From positions 1-21,145 of the forward strand of contig CAZRIT010000028.1 of assembly GCA_964600225.1 (NCBI GenBank): 21,145 bases of DNA, written 5' to 3'. Shown in pieces: positions 1 through 6,736 of this stretch (the first letter of the stretch is position 1; each line of letters opens with the position of its first letter). Made by a program: the position numbers and the translations under genes. Origin of the DNA: CAZRIT01 sp964600225. Its GTDB lineage: Bacteria; Bacillota; Clostridia; Christensenellales; CAG-138. Below the pieces are notes generated by a model. It was given only the letters and a program-made list of their open reading frames with translations, was not told the DNA's origin and made no database searches.

Positions 1-73
1 TGGATTCCATGTTCATGACCAGGTTTTCGCCCATGACGGCAAGGCCGATGAGGCCGATATCCGCTTTTTTCAT
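1..73 (-). CDS. gnd: 6-phosphogluconate dehydrogenase, N-terminal fragment (cut by window edge)
   Basis: Only the first 24 codons are in the window. The protein starts MKKADIGLIGLAVMGENLVM, the highly conserved N-terminal Rossmann segment of 6-phosphogluconate dehydrogenase, in which the GLAVMG stretch binds NADP. The family oxidatively decarboxylates 6-phosphogluconate to ribulose 5-phosphate in the cytoplasm. A strong ribosome binding site (AAGGAGCA, plus-strand 81-88) overlaps the stop codon of the upstream kinase, and the gap between the genes is only 13 nt, so the two are almost certainly cotranscribed. Identification is firm from the N-terminal signature, but nothing can be said about the rest of the gene. 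Confidence 0.9.
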   Translation of the reverse strand, partial: MKKADIGLIGLAVMGENLVMNMES

Positions 74-86
74 AAATGACTGCTCC

Positions 87-1154
87 TTATCTTTTCACTC
101 TGGCGTTGCCCTGCCAGATGCTCCAAACCTGCTCCTCGTCGGCGGGCAGGGCGTAATCTTGCAGCATGGTGGTGGCCAGCGCGCCCGTGGCCCACCCGAA
201 GTGCAGCGCGTCCTCGGGCGAGAAGCCCTTCAGCACGCCGTACAGCAGGCCGCCGACAAAGCCGTCGCCGCCGCCGATGCGGTCCAGCACGGGGATGGCG
301 CGCGGCTCGGCCACATACCAATCGTCGCCCGAAAGCAGTATGGCGCCCCACATGTGCTCGTTGGCCGAGACCACCTGCCTAAGCGTGGTGGCAAACATCC
401 TTGCGTGCGGGTACTGCTTTTTGACCTCTCGGATCATGCCCTTGAAGCCCTCGATCTTGGAGGCCAGATCCTTGCCGCCCGCCTCGGGCCCCTTGACGCC
501 GAGCGCAAGCTGGAAGTCCTCCTCGTTGCCGATGAGGTAATCGGCCTCGGACGCGATCTCTTTGAATATGGCGGAAAGCTCCTGCTCGCGATCCTTCCAG
601 AAGGAGGCGCGGTAGTTGAGGTCGAACGAAATCTTGGTGCCGTATTTCTTGGCGGCGCGCGCAAGCTCCAGGCAGAACCTGCCCGTATCGGGCGACAGCG
701 CGGCGATCAGGCCGGAAACGTGCAGTATCTCCACGCCCTCGTCGCCAAAGATGCGCTTGAGGTCAAAATCCTTGACGTTGAGCGTGCGGCCCACCTCGCC
801 CGCGCGGTCGTTGTGCACGCGCGGCCCGCGCATGCCAAAGCCGCTGTCGGCAATGTTGAACTGGTGCCGATAGCCCCACGGCCCGCCCTGCGGCACGTCC
901 TTGCCCTCATACTCCAGGTTGCGGCTGCGCAGGTCGTTTTTGATGAATTGTGCGATGGGGCTGCCTTCGACGAATGTTGTGAGCACCTTAACCCTGAGTC
1001 CCAGCATGGCGGGGACGGTTGCCACGTTTGTTTCGGCGCTGGTGGCCTGCATGAAAAAATGATCGGAGGTGTGCACCGGCTGGCGCGTTGCGGGCGTGAT
1101 GCGTACGCCCATGCTTGTCGGCACGACAAGCGCGTATTGCTTACTCGAATCCAT
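87..1154 (-). CDS. PfkB-family sugar kinase, 2-keto-3-deoxygluconate kinase type
   Basis: This is a 355-residue ribokinase/PfkB-family kinase that would phosphorylate a sugar acid or ketose with ATP. The C-terminal PfkB signature is DRIGGGDGFVGG, with the likely catalytic base Asp near residue 297. Other KDG-kinase-like stretches are ISFDLNYRASFW, GNEEDF and TLRQVVSANEHMW. The N-terminal segment TSAETNVATVPAMLGL matches the substrate-side motif of the family. The start at 1154 is supported by an AAAGGAGA ribosome binding site 7 nt upstream. The gene is followed after 13 nt by gnd, which suggests a gluconate/ketogluconate or hexuronate-derived substrate entering the pentose phosphate or Entner-Doudoroff routes. 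The exact substrate is inferred from overall resemblance to KdgK and is not proved by any single residue. Confidence 0.82.
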   Translation of the reverse strand: MDSSKQYALVVPTSMGVRITPATRQPVHTSDHFFMQATSAETNVATVPAMLGLRVKVLTTFVEGSPIAQFIKNDLRSRNLEYEGKDVPQGGPWGYRHQFNIADSGFGMRGPRVHNDRAGEVGRTLNVKDFDLKRIFGDEGVEILHVSGLIAALSPDTGRFCLELARAAKKYGTKISFDLNYRASFWKDREQELSAIFKEIASEADYLIGNEEDFQLALGVKGPEAGGKDLASKIEGFKGMIREVKKQYPHARMFATTLRQVVSANEHMWGAILLSGDDWYVAEPRAIPVLDRIGGGDGFVGGLLYGVLKGFSPEDALHFGWATGALATTMLQDYALPADEEQVWSIWQGNARVKR

Positions 1155-1169
1155 TTGGCTTTCTCCTTT

Positions 1170-1196
1170 GCTTAATGGTTAAGCACGGTGTGCTTA
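1170..1196 (-). promoter_or_regulatory. Two overlapping palindromes in the kinase leader (operator candidate)
   Basis: GCTTAA-TGG-TTAAGC (1170-1184) and TAAGCAC-GGT-GTGCTTA (1180-1196) are perfect inverted repeats that share the bases TAAGC. They lie between the predicted transcription start (about 1232) and the ribosome binding site of the kinase. They could be the operator of a sugar-responsive repressor, or alternative RNA hairpins next to the ribosome binding site. No regulator gene is visible next to them, and the regulator family is not identifiable. Confidence 0.5.
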
Positions 1197-1238
1197 CGGT
1201 TACGAATGATTGTATGAATTGGCAGGGAAACCATATTT

Positions 1239-1267
1239 ATCATAGCGCGTTTTGGTTGGCGGTTCAA
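1239..1267 (-). promoter_or_regulatory. Sigma-A type promoter for the sugar kinase-gnd operon
   Basis: Read on the minus strand, TTGAAC (1267-1262), a 17-nt spacer and TATGAT (1244-1239) form a near-consensus promoter. It is followed by a leader of about 75 nt that contains the palindromes at 1170-1196. Confidence 0.6.
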
Positions 1268-1329
1268 TAACAAAATTCCGAATTATTCGGATTGTGCGGT
1301 GGAACAGGTGTTTTGTGCGAATGAATATG

Positions 1330-1338
1330 TGGTACAAT
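1330..1338 (+). promoter_or_regulatory. Extended -10 promoter for the lipoprotein gene
   Basis: TGGTACAAT is an extended -10 element (TGn followed by TACAAT at 1333-1338). The best -35 candidate is poor, as is usual for extended -10 promoters. It lies about 85 nt before the lipoprotein start and diverges from the kinase promoter at 1239-1267. Confidence 0.5.
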
Positions 1339-1423
1339 ATTGAATAAGTAACATCGTGACGGCGGCGGGCAACGGCGGCAGTGCGCGGCCGCGCCGACGG
1401 TACGGAAAAAGGAGCGAACGGGA

Positions 1424-2218
1424 ATGATACATAAAACGCTTGCAATCTGCATGCTGTGCGTGGCGCTGCTTGGCTGCGGCGGCAGGGAGGCGGCCAAGCC
1501 GACGCAAACGCCCGAGCGCGCGCCCGTTGTGCTGGCGGCCAAGGCGACGGAAGCGGCCGAGACCCCCGCGCCGAGCCCGACGCCCGCATCCTTGGCGCCC
1601 ACGCAGGCGCAGCCCGTGACGGCGCCCGATCACACCGTGGACGCCATCGTGGCCGACGGCGCGGCGGTGCGTGAGGAAAACGCCGCAATCGTCGGCAGCG
1701 AATTGGGCAAGGCCCCGCTCAACGTTTCCGCGGGCGGCAGCATCCAATTGCTTGGCGGCACCGTCGCCGCGGCCGATGCGGGCGTGCCGTGCCTTAGCAC
1801 CGCGGGCGACGCGGCGGTATCGCTGACGGGTGTGACCATGACGGGAACCTTTGCGCGGCTGGCCGAAATCGACGGCGGCAACTGCGCGCTCACGGCCGCG
1901 CGGCAGACGCTGGCGGGCGACGTTTTGCTGCGTAACGGCGCGGCGTTCAGGCTGAACCTGACGGAGGCAAGCGTGTTTACGGGCGCGTTTGCGGCCGAGG
2001 GCGAGGCGGTGGCGCACATCAGCATGAGCGCCGACAGCGTGTGGAGCGTCACGGCAGAAACGACCGTGGGAATACTGGTCAACGCCGACGCCAAGATGAC
2101 CAACATCCGTTCCAACGGTTTCACCGTCTACTACAACGCCGAGCTTGCGGAAAACGCATACCTCAAAGGCGGCGGTTTCCTGCTCGACGGCGGCGGGTTT
2201 TTGACGCCGCTGATCTGA
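1424..2218 (+). CDS. Secreted lipoprotein with Thr/Pro-rich linker and beta-solenoid-like domain
   Basis: The 264-residue protein starts with a short hydrophobic signal peptide ending in a lipobox (ALLGC, Cys18), so it should be anchored to the outer face of the cytoplasmic membrane. Residues of about 20-70 form an Ala/Thr/Pro-rich linker. The rest is a series of short Gly/Val/Thr-rich strands (for example GGSIQLLGG, DSVWSVTAETTVGILVNAD, NIRSNGFTVYYN) that look like rungs of a right-handed beta-helix, as in clostridial adhesin-like or carbohydrate-binding repeat proteins. A GGAGC ribosome binding site lies about 10 nt before the ATG. The next gene starts 11 nt after the stop. The function is unknown; binding of a surface or extracellular glycan is a guess from the fold-like pattern. 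Confidence 0.75.
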   Translation: MIHKTLAICMLCVALLGCGGREAAKPTQTPERAPVVLAAKATEAAETPAPSPTPASLAPTQAQPVTAPDHTVDAIVADGAAVREENAAIVGSELGKAPLNVSAGGSIQLLGGTVAAADAGVPCLSTAGDAAVSLTGVTMTGTFARLAEIDGGNCALTAARQTLAGDVLLRNGAAFRLNLTEASVFTGAFAAEGEAVAHISMSADSVWSVTAETTVGILVNADAKMTNIRSNGFTVYYNAELAENAYLKGGGFLLDGGGFLTPLI

Positions 2219-2229
2219 CGGACGGTTTT

Positions 2230-2832
2230 ATGACAATACGGAATGAGGAAGCCATCCAACGGCGCAAGGCGGCCGAGCGCAAGGCGGGCATTGCGGCGCG
2301 CGACGCCTTGACCGAGGCCGAGGTGCGTGCGTTTAGCCAAAGCATCTGCCAATATCTGTTCAATACGGCGGAATATGGAACATCGCAGGTGATCCTTTCC
2401 TACCGCGCCGTGGGGCACGAGGCGGATTTGACCATGCTCGGCGAGGCGGCGCTGTGTGACGGCAAGACCGTCGCCTACCCCGTGTGTTTGCCAAACAGGG
2501 CCATGGCGGCCGCCGTGCCGCAGGCGCCCGATGCGTGGGTGCGCAGCGCTTTTGGCATTTGGGAGCCCGATTTGGCGCGCGCGGACGTCATTTCGCCCGA
2601 GCAAATCGATCTGGTGCTCACGCCGTGCGCCGCCTTTGACGGCAAAAACCGCCGCATCGGCATGGGCGGCGGTTACTATGATCGGTATTTGCCAAGGTGT
2701 ACCAAGGCGACCGCCATCGGCGTTGCGTTTTCCGCGCAGCGTGTGGAGGATGCCGCCTTTGACGCGCGCTTCGACGTGCCGCTCTACTCGGTGGTAACGG
2801 AGCTGTCGGGCGCGGGCGCTGCGACGGGCTGA
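2230..2832 (+). CDS. 5-formyltetrahydrofolate cyclo-ligase
   Basis: This 200-residue cytoplasmic enzyme converts 5-formyl-THF to 5,10-methenyl-THF with ATP, recovering a storage form of folate. The family hallmark MGGGYYDRYL is present near the C-terminal third, preceded by FDGKNRRIG. The N-terminal basic helix (IQRRKAAERKAGIAARDAL) matches the nucleotide-binding region of the family. The ATG at 2230 is chosen because homology begins there and upstream in-frame codons lie inside the lipoprotein gene. Its ribosome binding site is weak, so translation may depend on coupling to the gene 11 nt upstream. The last 49 nt overlap the oppositely oriented membrane-protein gene. The length is normal for the family. 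Confidence 0.88.
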   Translation: MTIRNEEAIQRRKAAERKAGIAARDALTEAEVRAFSQSICQYLFNTAEYGTSQVILSYRAVGHEADLTMLGEAALCDGKTVAYPVCLPNRAMAAAVPQAPDAWVRSAFGIWEPDLARADVISPEQIDLVLTPCAAFDGKNRRIGMGGGYYDRYLPRCTKATAIGVAFSAQRVEDAAFDARFDVPLYSVVTELSGAGAATG

Positions 2833-3524
2833 GACGGCTCGGCGGGTTTGGGCTCAACGGGCTTGGACTCCGCAACGGGCGCTGCCTGCACAACGGGCTT
2901 GGGCTCGGCGGGCTTGGACGCAAAGACGGGCTTGGATTCCGCCGCGGGACGGAACGAGGATAAGGGTGCGGCGGCGGGTGTTGCGGCCGCAATCTTTTTG
3001 ATCAAAAAGCGGTAGCGGATGACGCACCAAAGCGCCAGCGCGCCATCGAGCATCAGCGCGACGCCCGCGGCGATGGTGGCCGTGCGCGCTACGCGGAAGG
3101 GGTTGAACAGCAGCACCAGGCCCGCCGCCAGCGTCACCGCGGCGCACACCAGAATGGGCAGCCACCCGCCGCCGTTGGCGCGGCGGATATTGACGGCCAT
3201 CTGGAGCCTGAGCACGCTGTCAACGATGACCACAAGGCCCACGATCAGCTCCAGCGCCTGAATGACCGCTGCGGCGCGGAACAGGATGTACGCGCCCAGC
3301 AGGATGCACGCGGCGCCGATGGCCAGGCCGAGCTGCATGTGCTCGGGATCGATCTGTTCAAAAAAGTATGTGATGGCGCTGAACAGGCCGTAGGCGACCA
3401 TCAGCCCGCCCAGCAGGTAGCAGAAGATATCGTGCGCGGCGTCGGCCCAGAAGGCCAGCACGGCCCCGAGCGCAATGCACCCGACGGCCAGGCAGAGCAG
3501 CTTGATCATGGTACGTTTTGACAT
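2784..3524 (-). CDS. DUF308/HdeD-like membrane protein with Pro/Lys/Glu-rich tail
   Basis: The 246-residue protein has six predicted transmembrane helices (about residues 7-26, 31-53, 64-82, 86-104, 118-140 and 145-167), arranged as three hairpin pairs like DUF308/HdeD-type proteins. A basic stretch (RYRFLIKK) follows, then a hydrophilic tail of about 70 residues with repeated units such as ESKPV, EPKPA and EPKPV, probably extended and cytoplasmic. The ATG at 3524 is preferred over the GTG two codons upstream because AAGGAG sits 8 nt before the ATG and only 2 nt before the GTG. The gene has a strong promoter of its own. Its 3' end overlaps the cyclo-ligase gene tail to tail by 49 nt. No specific function can be assigned. 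Confidence 0.72.
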   Translation of the reverse strand: MSKRTMIKLLCLAVGCIALGAVLAFWADAAHDIFCYLLGGLMVAYGLFSAITYFFEQIDPEHMQLGLAIGAACILLGAYILFRAAAVIQALELIVGLVVIVDSVLRLQMAVNIRRANGGGWLPILVCAAVTLAAGLVLLFNPFRVARTATIAAGVALMLDGALALWCVIRYRFLIKKIAAATPAAAPLSSFRPAAESKPVFASKPAEPKPVVQAAPVAESKPVEPKPAEPSQPVAAPAPDSSVTTE

Positions 3525-3607
3525 ATGCACAACTCCTTATCGATTTGTGGGTAACGGCTTGGATGGCAATGGGTATTTGATGAATAGGTTGTTTCGGCCT
3601 TTCCTTC

Positions 3608-3635
3608 ATTATACTGGAATTGCCCATATTGTCAA
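3608..3635 (-). promoter_or_regulatory. Consensus promoter for the DUF308-like gene
   Basis: On the minus strand, TTGACA (3635-3630), a 16-nt spacer and TATAAT (3613-3608) match both sigma-A hexamers perfectly, about 84 nt before the start codon. Confidence 0.75.
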
Positions 3636-3672
3636 ACAGGGCGCGCAAACGTTGTCGAATCCATAAAATATC

Positions 3673-3707
3673 GGTATCATTTAATCGATTTTAAACTATC
3701 GAATACC
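3673..3707 (+). promoter_or_regulatory. Nested inverted repeats just upstream of the hydrogenase promoter
   Basis: The AT-rich stretch holds GGTAT (3673-3677) matched by ATACC (3703-3707), TCGAT (3685-3689) matched by ATCGA (3698-3702), and TTTAA-N6-TTAAA (3680-3695). The cluster abuts the predicted -35 at 3708, where an activator or repressor would bind. It does not fit a full Rex operator, and the regulator is unknown. Confidence 0.35.
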
Positions 3708-3737
3708 TTGCTATGCGCAATTGTTATATGTTATAAT
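3708..3737 (+). promoter_or_regulatory. Promoter of the hydrogenase operon
   Basis: TTGCTA (3708-3713), an 18-nt spacer and a perfect TATAAT (3732-3737) lie about 52 nt before the hydC start. The weak -35 and the dyad-rich DNA upstream suggest a regulated promoter. Confidence 0.6.
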
Positions 3738-3789
3738 CGGTGAAGCAATCAGGGATTGGTTTGGTCAGCAATCAATTAGGAGGATACAT

Positions 3790-4284
3790 ATGGCTAAGCA
3801 GAAGACGGTTGTCGCATTTAAGGGCACGGCGGAGCAGGAGAAGCAACTCAAGCAGATCATCGCACGCAACAAGGACCTGCCGGGCGCACTGATGCCCATT
3901 TTGCAGGAGGCACAGGTACTGTACGGGTATCTGCCCATCGAAGTGCAGACCATCATCGCCGAGGGGCTTGGCATCTCGATTGAAGAGGTGTACCAAGTGG
4001 TCACGTTCTACGGGCAGTTCTCGTTGAATCCCACGGGCAAGCACCGCGTGGCGGTATGCCTGGGCACGGCCTGCTATGTCAAGGGCTCGCAGGATATACT
4101 GGACGAACTGGAAAAGCAGCTTGGCGTCAAATCCGGCGGCACCACGCCCGACGGGCAGTTTACGCTGGAAGCCACGCGCTGCCTGGGCTGCTGCGGCCTG
4201 GCCCCCGTCATCATGATCGATGAGGAAGTTTACGGACGCCTCGTGGTGGGCGATATCAAGGGGATACTGCAAAAGTATCGCTGA
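3790..4284 (+). CDS. hydC: Bifurcating [FeFe]-hydrogenase subunit HydC (NuoE-like, [2Fe-2S])
   Basis: The 164-residue protein is the thioredoxin-fold NuoE-type subunit of a trimeric HydABC electron-bifurcating/confurcating hydrogenase in the cytoplasm. It carries one [2Fe-2S] cluster next to the flavin subunit. The four ligands are visible as Cys90, Cys95, Cys131 and Cys135 (CLGTAC and CLGCCG). The N-terminal helical domain contains VLYGYLPIEV and VTFYGQF, typical of NuoE. The ATG at 3790 follows AGGAGG by 6 nt; longer readings upstream run into the promoter. It is the first gene of the operon and is separated from hydB and hydA by a six-gene signalling insert plus the hydD-like gene. Confidence 0.93.
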   Translation: MAKQKTVVAFKGTAEQEKQLKQIIARNKDLPGALMPILQEAQVLYGYLPIEVQTIIAEGLGISIEEVYQVVTFYGQFSLNPTGKHRVAVCLGTACYVKGSQDILDELEKQLGVKSGGTTPDGQFTLEATRCLGCCGLAPVIMIDEEVYGRLVVGDIKGILQKYR

Positions 4285-4324
4285 TAGGCGCGTTCCCATC
4301 CTACGTTGAAGGAGTCAAATATAT

Positions 4325-4672
4325 ATGAAGATTCGGCAGATTGCGGAGCGGATCGACGCGAAAATCCTGTGCGGCGAGGACTTCCTGGATGAGGAAGTGC
4401 TGTCCGCCTGCGGCAGCGACATGATGAGCGACGTACTGGCCTATGTCAAGGACCAGGCGGTTCTGCTGACGGGGCTGGTCAATGCGCAGGTCGTGCGCAC
4501 GGCCATGATGATGGACATGCGCTGCATCGTGTTTGTGCGCAACAAGCGGCCCACGGCCGAGATGGTCGAGCTGGCCCGCGAAAACCACATTGCGATTTTG
4601 ACCACGGCGGAACGCATGTACGACGCCTGCGGCAAGCTCTACGCAGCGGGCCTGCAGTGCAGGGAAGCCTGA
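4325..4672 (+). CDS. DRTGG-domain-like protein (first copy) of the hydrogenase cluster
   Basis: This 115-residue protein resembles the small DRTGG-domain proteins that accompany HydABC operons. The recognisable layout is MKIRQIAERIDAKIL, a domain-start helix ending EVLSACGSDMMSDVLA, then alternating beta strands and helices (VLLTGLVNAQVVRTAMMMD, CIVFVRNKRP, IAILTT). The DRTGG signature itself is degenerate here, with SACGS in place of TGG. DRTGG domains are found with CBS domains and phosphotransacetylases and are thought to sense ligands; no enzymatic residues are evident. A ribosome binding site (AAGGAG) lies 10 nt upstream. The next gene starts 1 nt after the stop. It is a likely paralogue of the gene at 6410. 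Confidence 0.7.
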   Translation: MKIRQIAERIDAKILCGEDFLDEEVLSACGSDMMSDVLAYVKDQAVLLTGLVNAQVVRTAMMMDMRCIVFVRNKRPTAEMVELARENHIAILTTAERMYDACGKLYAAGLQCREA

Positions 4673-4673
4673 T

Positions 4674-5099
4674 ATGGACAACGCCCTGCGGTTCCATTTT
4701 GATGTGGATGGCGACAACTTCACCTCCGCGGGCGCCGCGTCTGTGGAGGTCAAAAAGAAGCTTCGCCAGCTCGGCTTTCCCGCCGAAATGATACGGCGCG
4801 TATCCATCGCCATGTATGAAGGAGAGATCAATATGGTGGTGCACGCGCGCGGCGGCGAGGCGGATGTGATCATCGACAAGGGCTGCATCACCATCATTTT
4901 GACCGATCACGGGCCGGGCATCAAGGATATCGAACTGGCCATGCATGAGGGCTATTCCACCGCACCCGACAACATCCGAGCACTCGGCTTTGGCGCGGGG
5001 ATGGGGCTGCCGAACATGAAGCGCTATACCGATAGCATGCAGATCGAGTCCGAGGTTGGCAAGGGTACCAAGGTGACCATGCAGGTGATCGTACCGTAA
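4674..5099 (+). CDS. RsbW/anti-sigma-type GHKL ATPase (Ser/Thr kinase-like)
   Basis: The 141-residue protein is a stand-alone HATPase_c domain of the RsbW/SpoIIAB type. The N box is MYEGEINMVVHA, with Glu49 and the Mg-binding Asn53; the G1 box is DHGPGI (about 78-83) and the G2 box GFGAGMGLPN (about 103-112). It has no transmembrane segment and no His-phosphotransfer domain, so it should act in the cytoplasm by phosphorylating or binding a partner protein, as anti-sigma factors do. No sigma factor or STAS-domain antagonist is encoded nearby, so its partner is unknown. Its position between a DRTGG gene and the hydS-like gene suggests that it relays a redox or H2 signal. Confidence 0.85.
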   Translation: MDNALRFHFDVDGDNFTSAGAASVEVKKKLRQLGFPAEMIRRVSIAMYEGEINMVVHARGGEADVIIDKGCITIILTDHGPGIKDIELAMHEGYSTAPDNIRALGFGAGMGLPNMKRYTDSMQIESEVGKGTKVTMQVIVP

Positions 5100-5120
5100 T
5101 CGACTATGCAGAGGGTGCGT

Positions 5121-6413
5121 ATGGAACAACAATACAAGCATTCGGTTTCCCTCGATATCGATAAGTGCAAAGGCTGTACCAACTGCCTTAAACGCTGCCC
5201 GACGGAAGCAATCCGCATCCGCGACGGGCACGCGGTCATCAACTCTGCCATGTGCATCGATTGCGGCGAGTGCATCCGCGTTTGCCCCTACAAGGCCAAG
5301 AAGGCCACGTTCGACCAAATGGAGGATATCCCGCCCCACAAGCATACCATTGCGCTGCCCGCGCCGTCGCTGTACGGGCAGTTTGACAATATGGACGACG
5401 CCGACTACATCCTGCAGGGCCTGCTGGATATCGGCTTTGACGATGTGTTCGAGGTGGCGCGCGCGGCGGAACTGATCACGGAGTACACGCGCCGCTACAT
5501 GAAGCGCGGCCACTACAACAAGCCCGTTATCAACTCGGCCTGCCCCGTCATCGTGCGGCTCATCAGCCTGCGGTTTCCGTACCTGTGCGATCATGTCATC
5601 CCCATGCTGCCGCCCATCGATCTGGCGGCGGATATCGCCAGGAAGGAAGCGCACCAAAAGCACCCCGAATGGCGGGATGAGGATATCGCCATCGTGTTCA
5701 TATCCCCCTGCCCCGCCAAGGCCAGCTACGTCAAAAACGGCTTCATGGGCCGCAAGAGCAACATCGACTATGTCGTGTCCATGAGCGAAATCTATTTTAA
5801 GCTCATCGCCAGGATGAGCAAGGACAAGCCCCCGCAGATCGCCGCGGCAAGCGGCATGATCGGCATGAGCTGGGCAAGCACGGGCGGCGAATCGTCCGCT
5901 TTGCTCAACGACCGCTATCTGGCCGCCGACGGCATTGAAAACGTCATCCGCGTGCTGGACGAAATCGAAACGGGGCAGTTCCCGATGCTGGAATTTGTGG
6001 AGCTCAACGCCTGCAACGGCGGCTGCGTCGGCGGCGTTGCCACGGTGGAGAACCCCTACATCGCGCGCGTACGGCTGCAGGTGCTGAGGCGCTACCTGCC
6101 CGTTTCCCAAAACCGCCTGCCCAAGGCGGACGAGCGCGCAAGGGAGTATCTGCCCAGCGACATCATGTTCGGCGACAGGCTCACCTATATGCCTGTGCAA
6201 AAGCTGGATGACGACATGGCCGTGGCCATGAAGAAGATGTCCGAAATCGAGCTGATTGCCGAAACCCTGCCTGCGCTGGACTGCGGCTCGTGCGGCGCGC
6301 CGACGTGCCACGCGTTTGCCGAGGATATCGTCAAGGGCGAATGCACGGTGGACGAGTGCATCGTGCACATGCGCGAGCGCATCCACGAGATGCTGGGGGG
6401 CAAGGGCACATGA
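5121..6413 (+). CDS. hydS: Putative sensory [FeFe]-hydrogenase (HydS-like) with ferredoxin and C-terminal Fe-S domains
   Basis: The 430-residue protein begins with two [4Fe-4S] ferredoxin motifs (Cys16/19/22/26 and Cys45/48/51/55). An [FeFe]-hydrogenase H-cluster domain follows, with diverged motifs: L1 reads NSACP (Ala140, Cys141) instead of TSC[CS]PGW, L2 reads SPCPAK (Cys197) and L3 reads NACNGGCVGG (Cys298, Cys302). All cluster-type cysteines persist, but the cysteine that donates protons in catalytic enzymes is Ala, as in the sensory HydS group. The C-terminus carries C-x2-C-x4-C-x16-C (CGSCGAPTC), a further [4Fe-4S] motif. There is no PAS domain. The ATG at 5121 is preferred because GAGGG lies 5 nt upstream, unlike the ATG at 5106. 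The stop overlaps the next start (ATGA). It probably reports H2 or redox state rather than turning over H2 quickly. Confidence 0.85.
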   Translation: MEQQYKHSVSLDIDKCKGCTNCLKRCPTEAIRIRDGHAVINSAMCIDCGECIRVCPYKAKKATFDQMEDIPPHKHTIALPAPSLYGQFDNMDDADYILQGLLDIGFDDVFEVARAAELITEYTRRYMKRGHYNKPVINSACPVIVRLISLRFPYLCDHVIPMLPPIDLAADIARKEAHQKHPEWRDEDIAIVFISPCPAKASYVKNGFMGRKSNIDYVVSMSEIYFKLIARMSKDKPPQIAAASGMIGMSWASTGGESSALLNDRYLAADGIENVIRVLDEIETGQFPMLEFVELNACNGGCVGGVATVENPYIARVRLQVLRRYLPVSQNRLPKADERAREYLPSDIMFGDRLTYMPVQKLDDDMAVAMKKMSEIELIAETLPALDCGSCGAPTCHAFAEDIVKGECTVDECIVHMRERIHEMLGGKGT

Positions 6414-6736
6414 CGGTCGGCAAGCTGAAAGACGCGCTGGGACTGACGGCGTTTGCGCTGCCCGACGAGCTGCGCGAGGTGACGGGCGGCTATGCGGGCG
6501 ATCTGCTGAGCTGGGTGATGGGGCGCGCCATGGCGGGCGATGCGTGGGTAACGATCATGTCCAACCCCAATATCGTTGCGGTGGCAAGCCTGGCCGATAC
6601 GGCGTGCATCCTGCTTGCCGAGGGCGTGCAGCCCGATGCGGGCGTGGCCGAAAGCGCGGAGCTTCGCGGGGTCAACCTGCTGGGAAGCGCGCTTTCCGCA
6701 TACGAACTGTGCGGGCGGATCCAAGCGCTGCTATGA
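6410..6736 (+). CDS. DRTGG-domain protein (second copy) of the hydrogenase cluster
   Basis: This 108-residue protein has a clearer DRTGG-type signature (ELREVTGGYAGDLLSWVMG), followed by strands and helices VTIMSNPNIVAVASL, ACILLAEGVQPD and VNLLGSALSAYELCGRI. It is a likely paralogue of the gene at 4325. The family is inferred to bind a small ligand or act as a regulatory module; no catalytic residues are visible. The ATG overlaps the stop of the hydS-like gene by 4 nt (ATGA), and its own stop overlaps the PHP start in the same way, so the proteins are probably made in matched amounts. Confidence 0.75.
   Translation: MTVGKLKDALGLTAFALPDELREVTGGYAGDLLSWVMGRAMAGDAWVTIMSNPNIVAVASLADTACILLAEGVQPDAGVAESAELRGVNLLGSALSAYELCGRIQALL

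Noticed and set aside
9..1175. 388-codon open frame on the plus strand opposite the sugar kinase
   Set aside because: Low-complexity His/Arg/Ala-rich translation with no family resemblance. The minus-strand kinase is clearly the coding strand, and high GC creates long shadow frames.
1383..1394. GCGCGGCCGCGC palindrome upstream of the lipoprotein
   Set aside because: A 12-bp self-complementary GC run is expected by chance in such GC-rich DNA and is not placed like a terminator or operator.
3721..3738. Rex operator at the hydC promoter
   Set aside because: The left half TTGTTAT fits six of seven positions, but the right half fits only about two of seven, so it is not a convincing Rex site.
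4479..6386. 635-codon minus-strand open frame under the hydrogenase cluster
   Set aside because: Antisense shadow of well-identified plus-strand genes, rich in His, Asp, Ala and Val with no recognisable domain.
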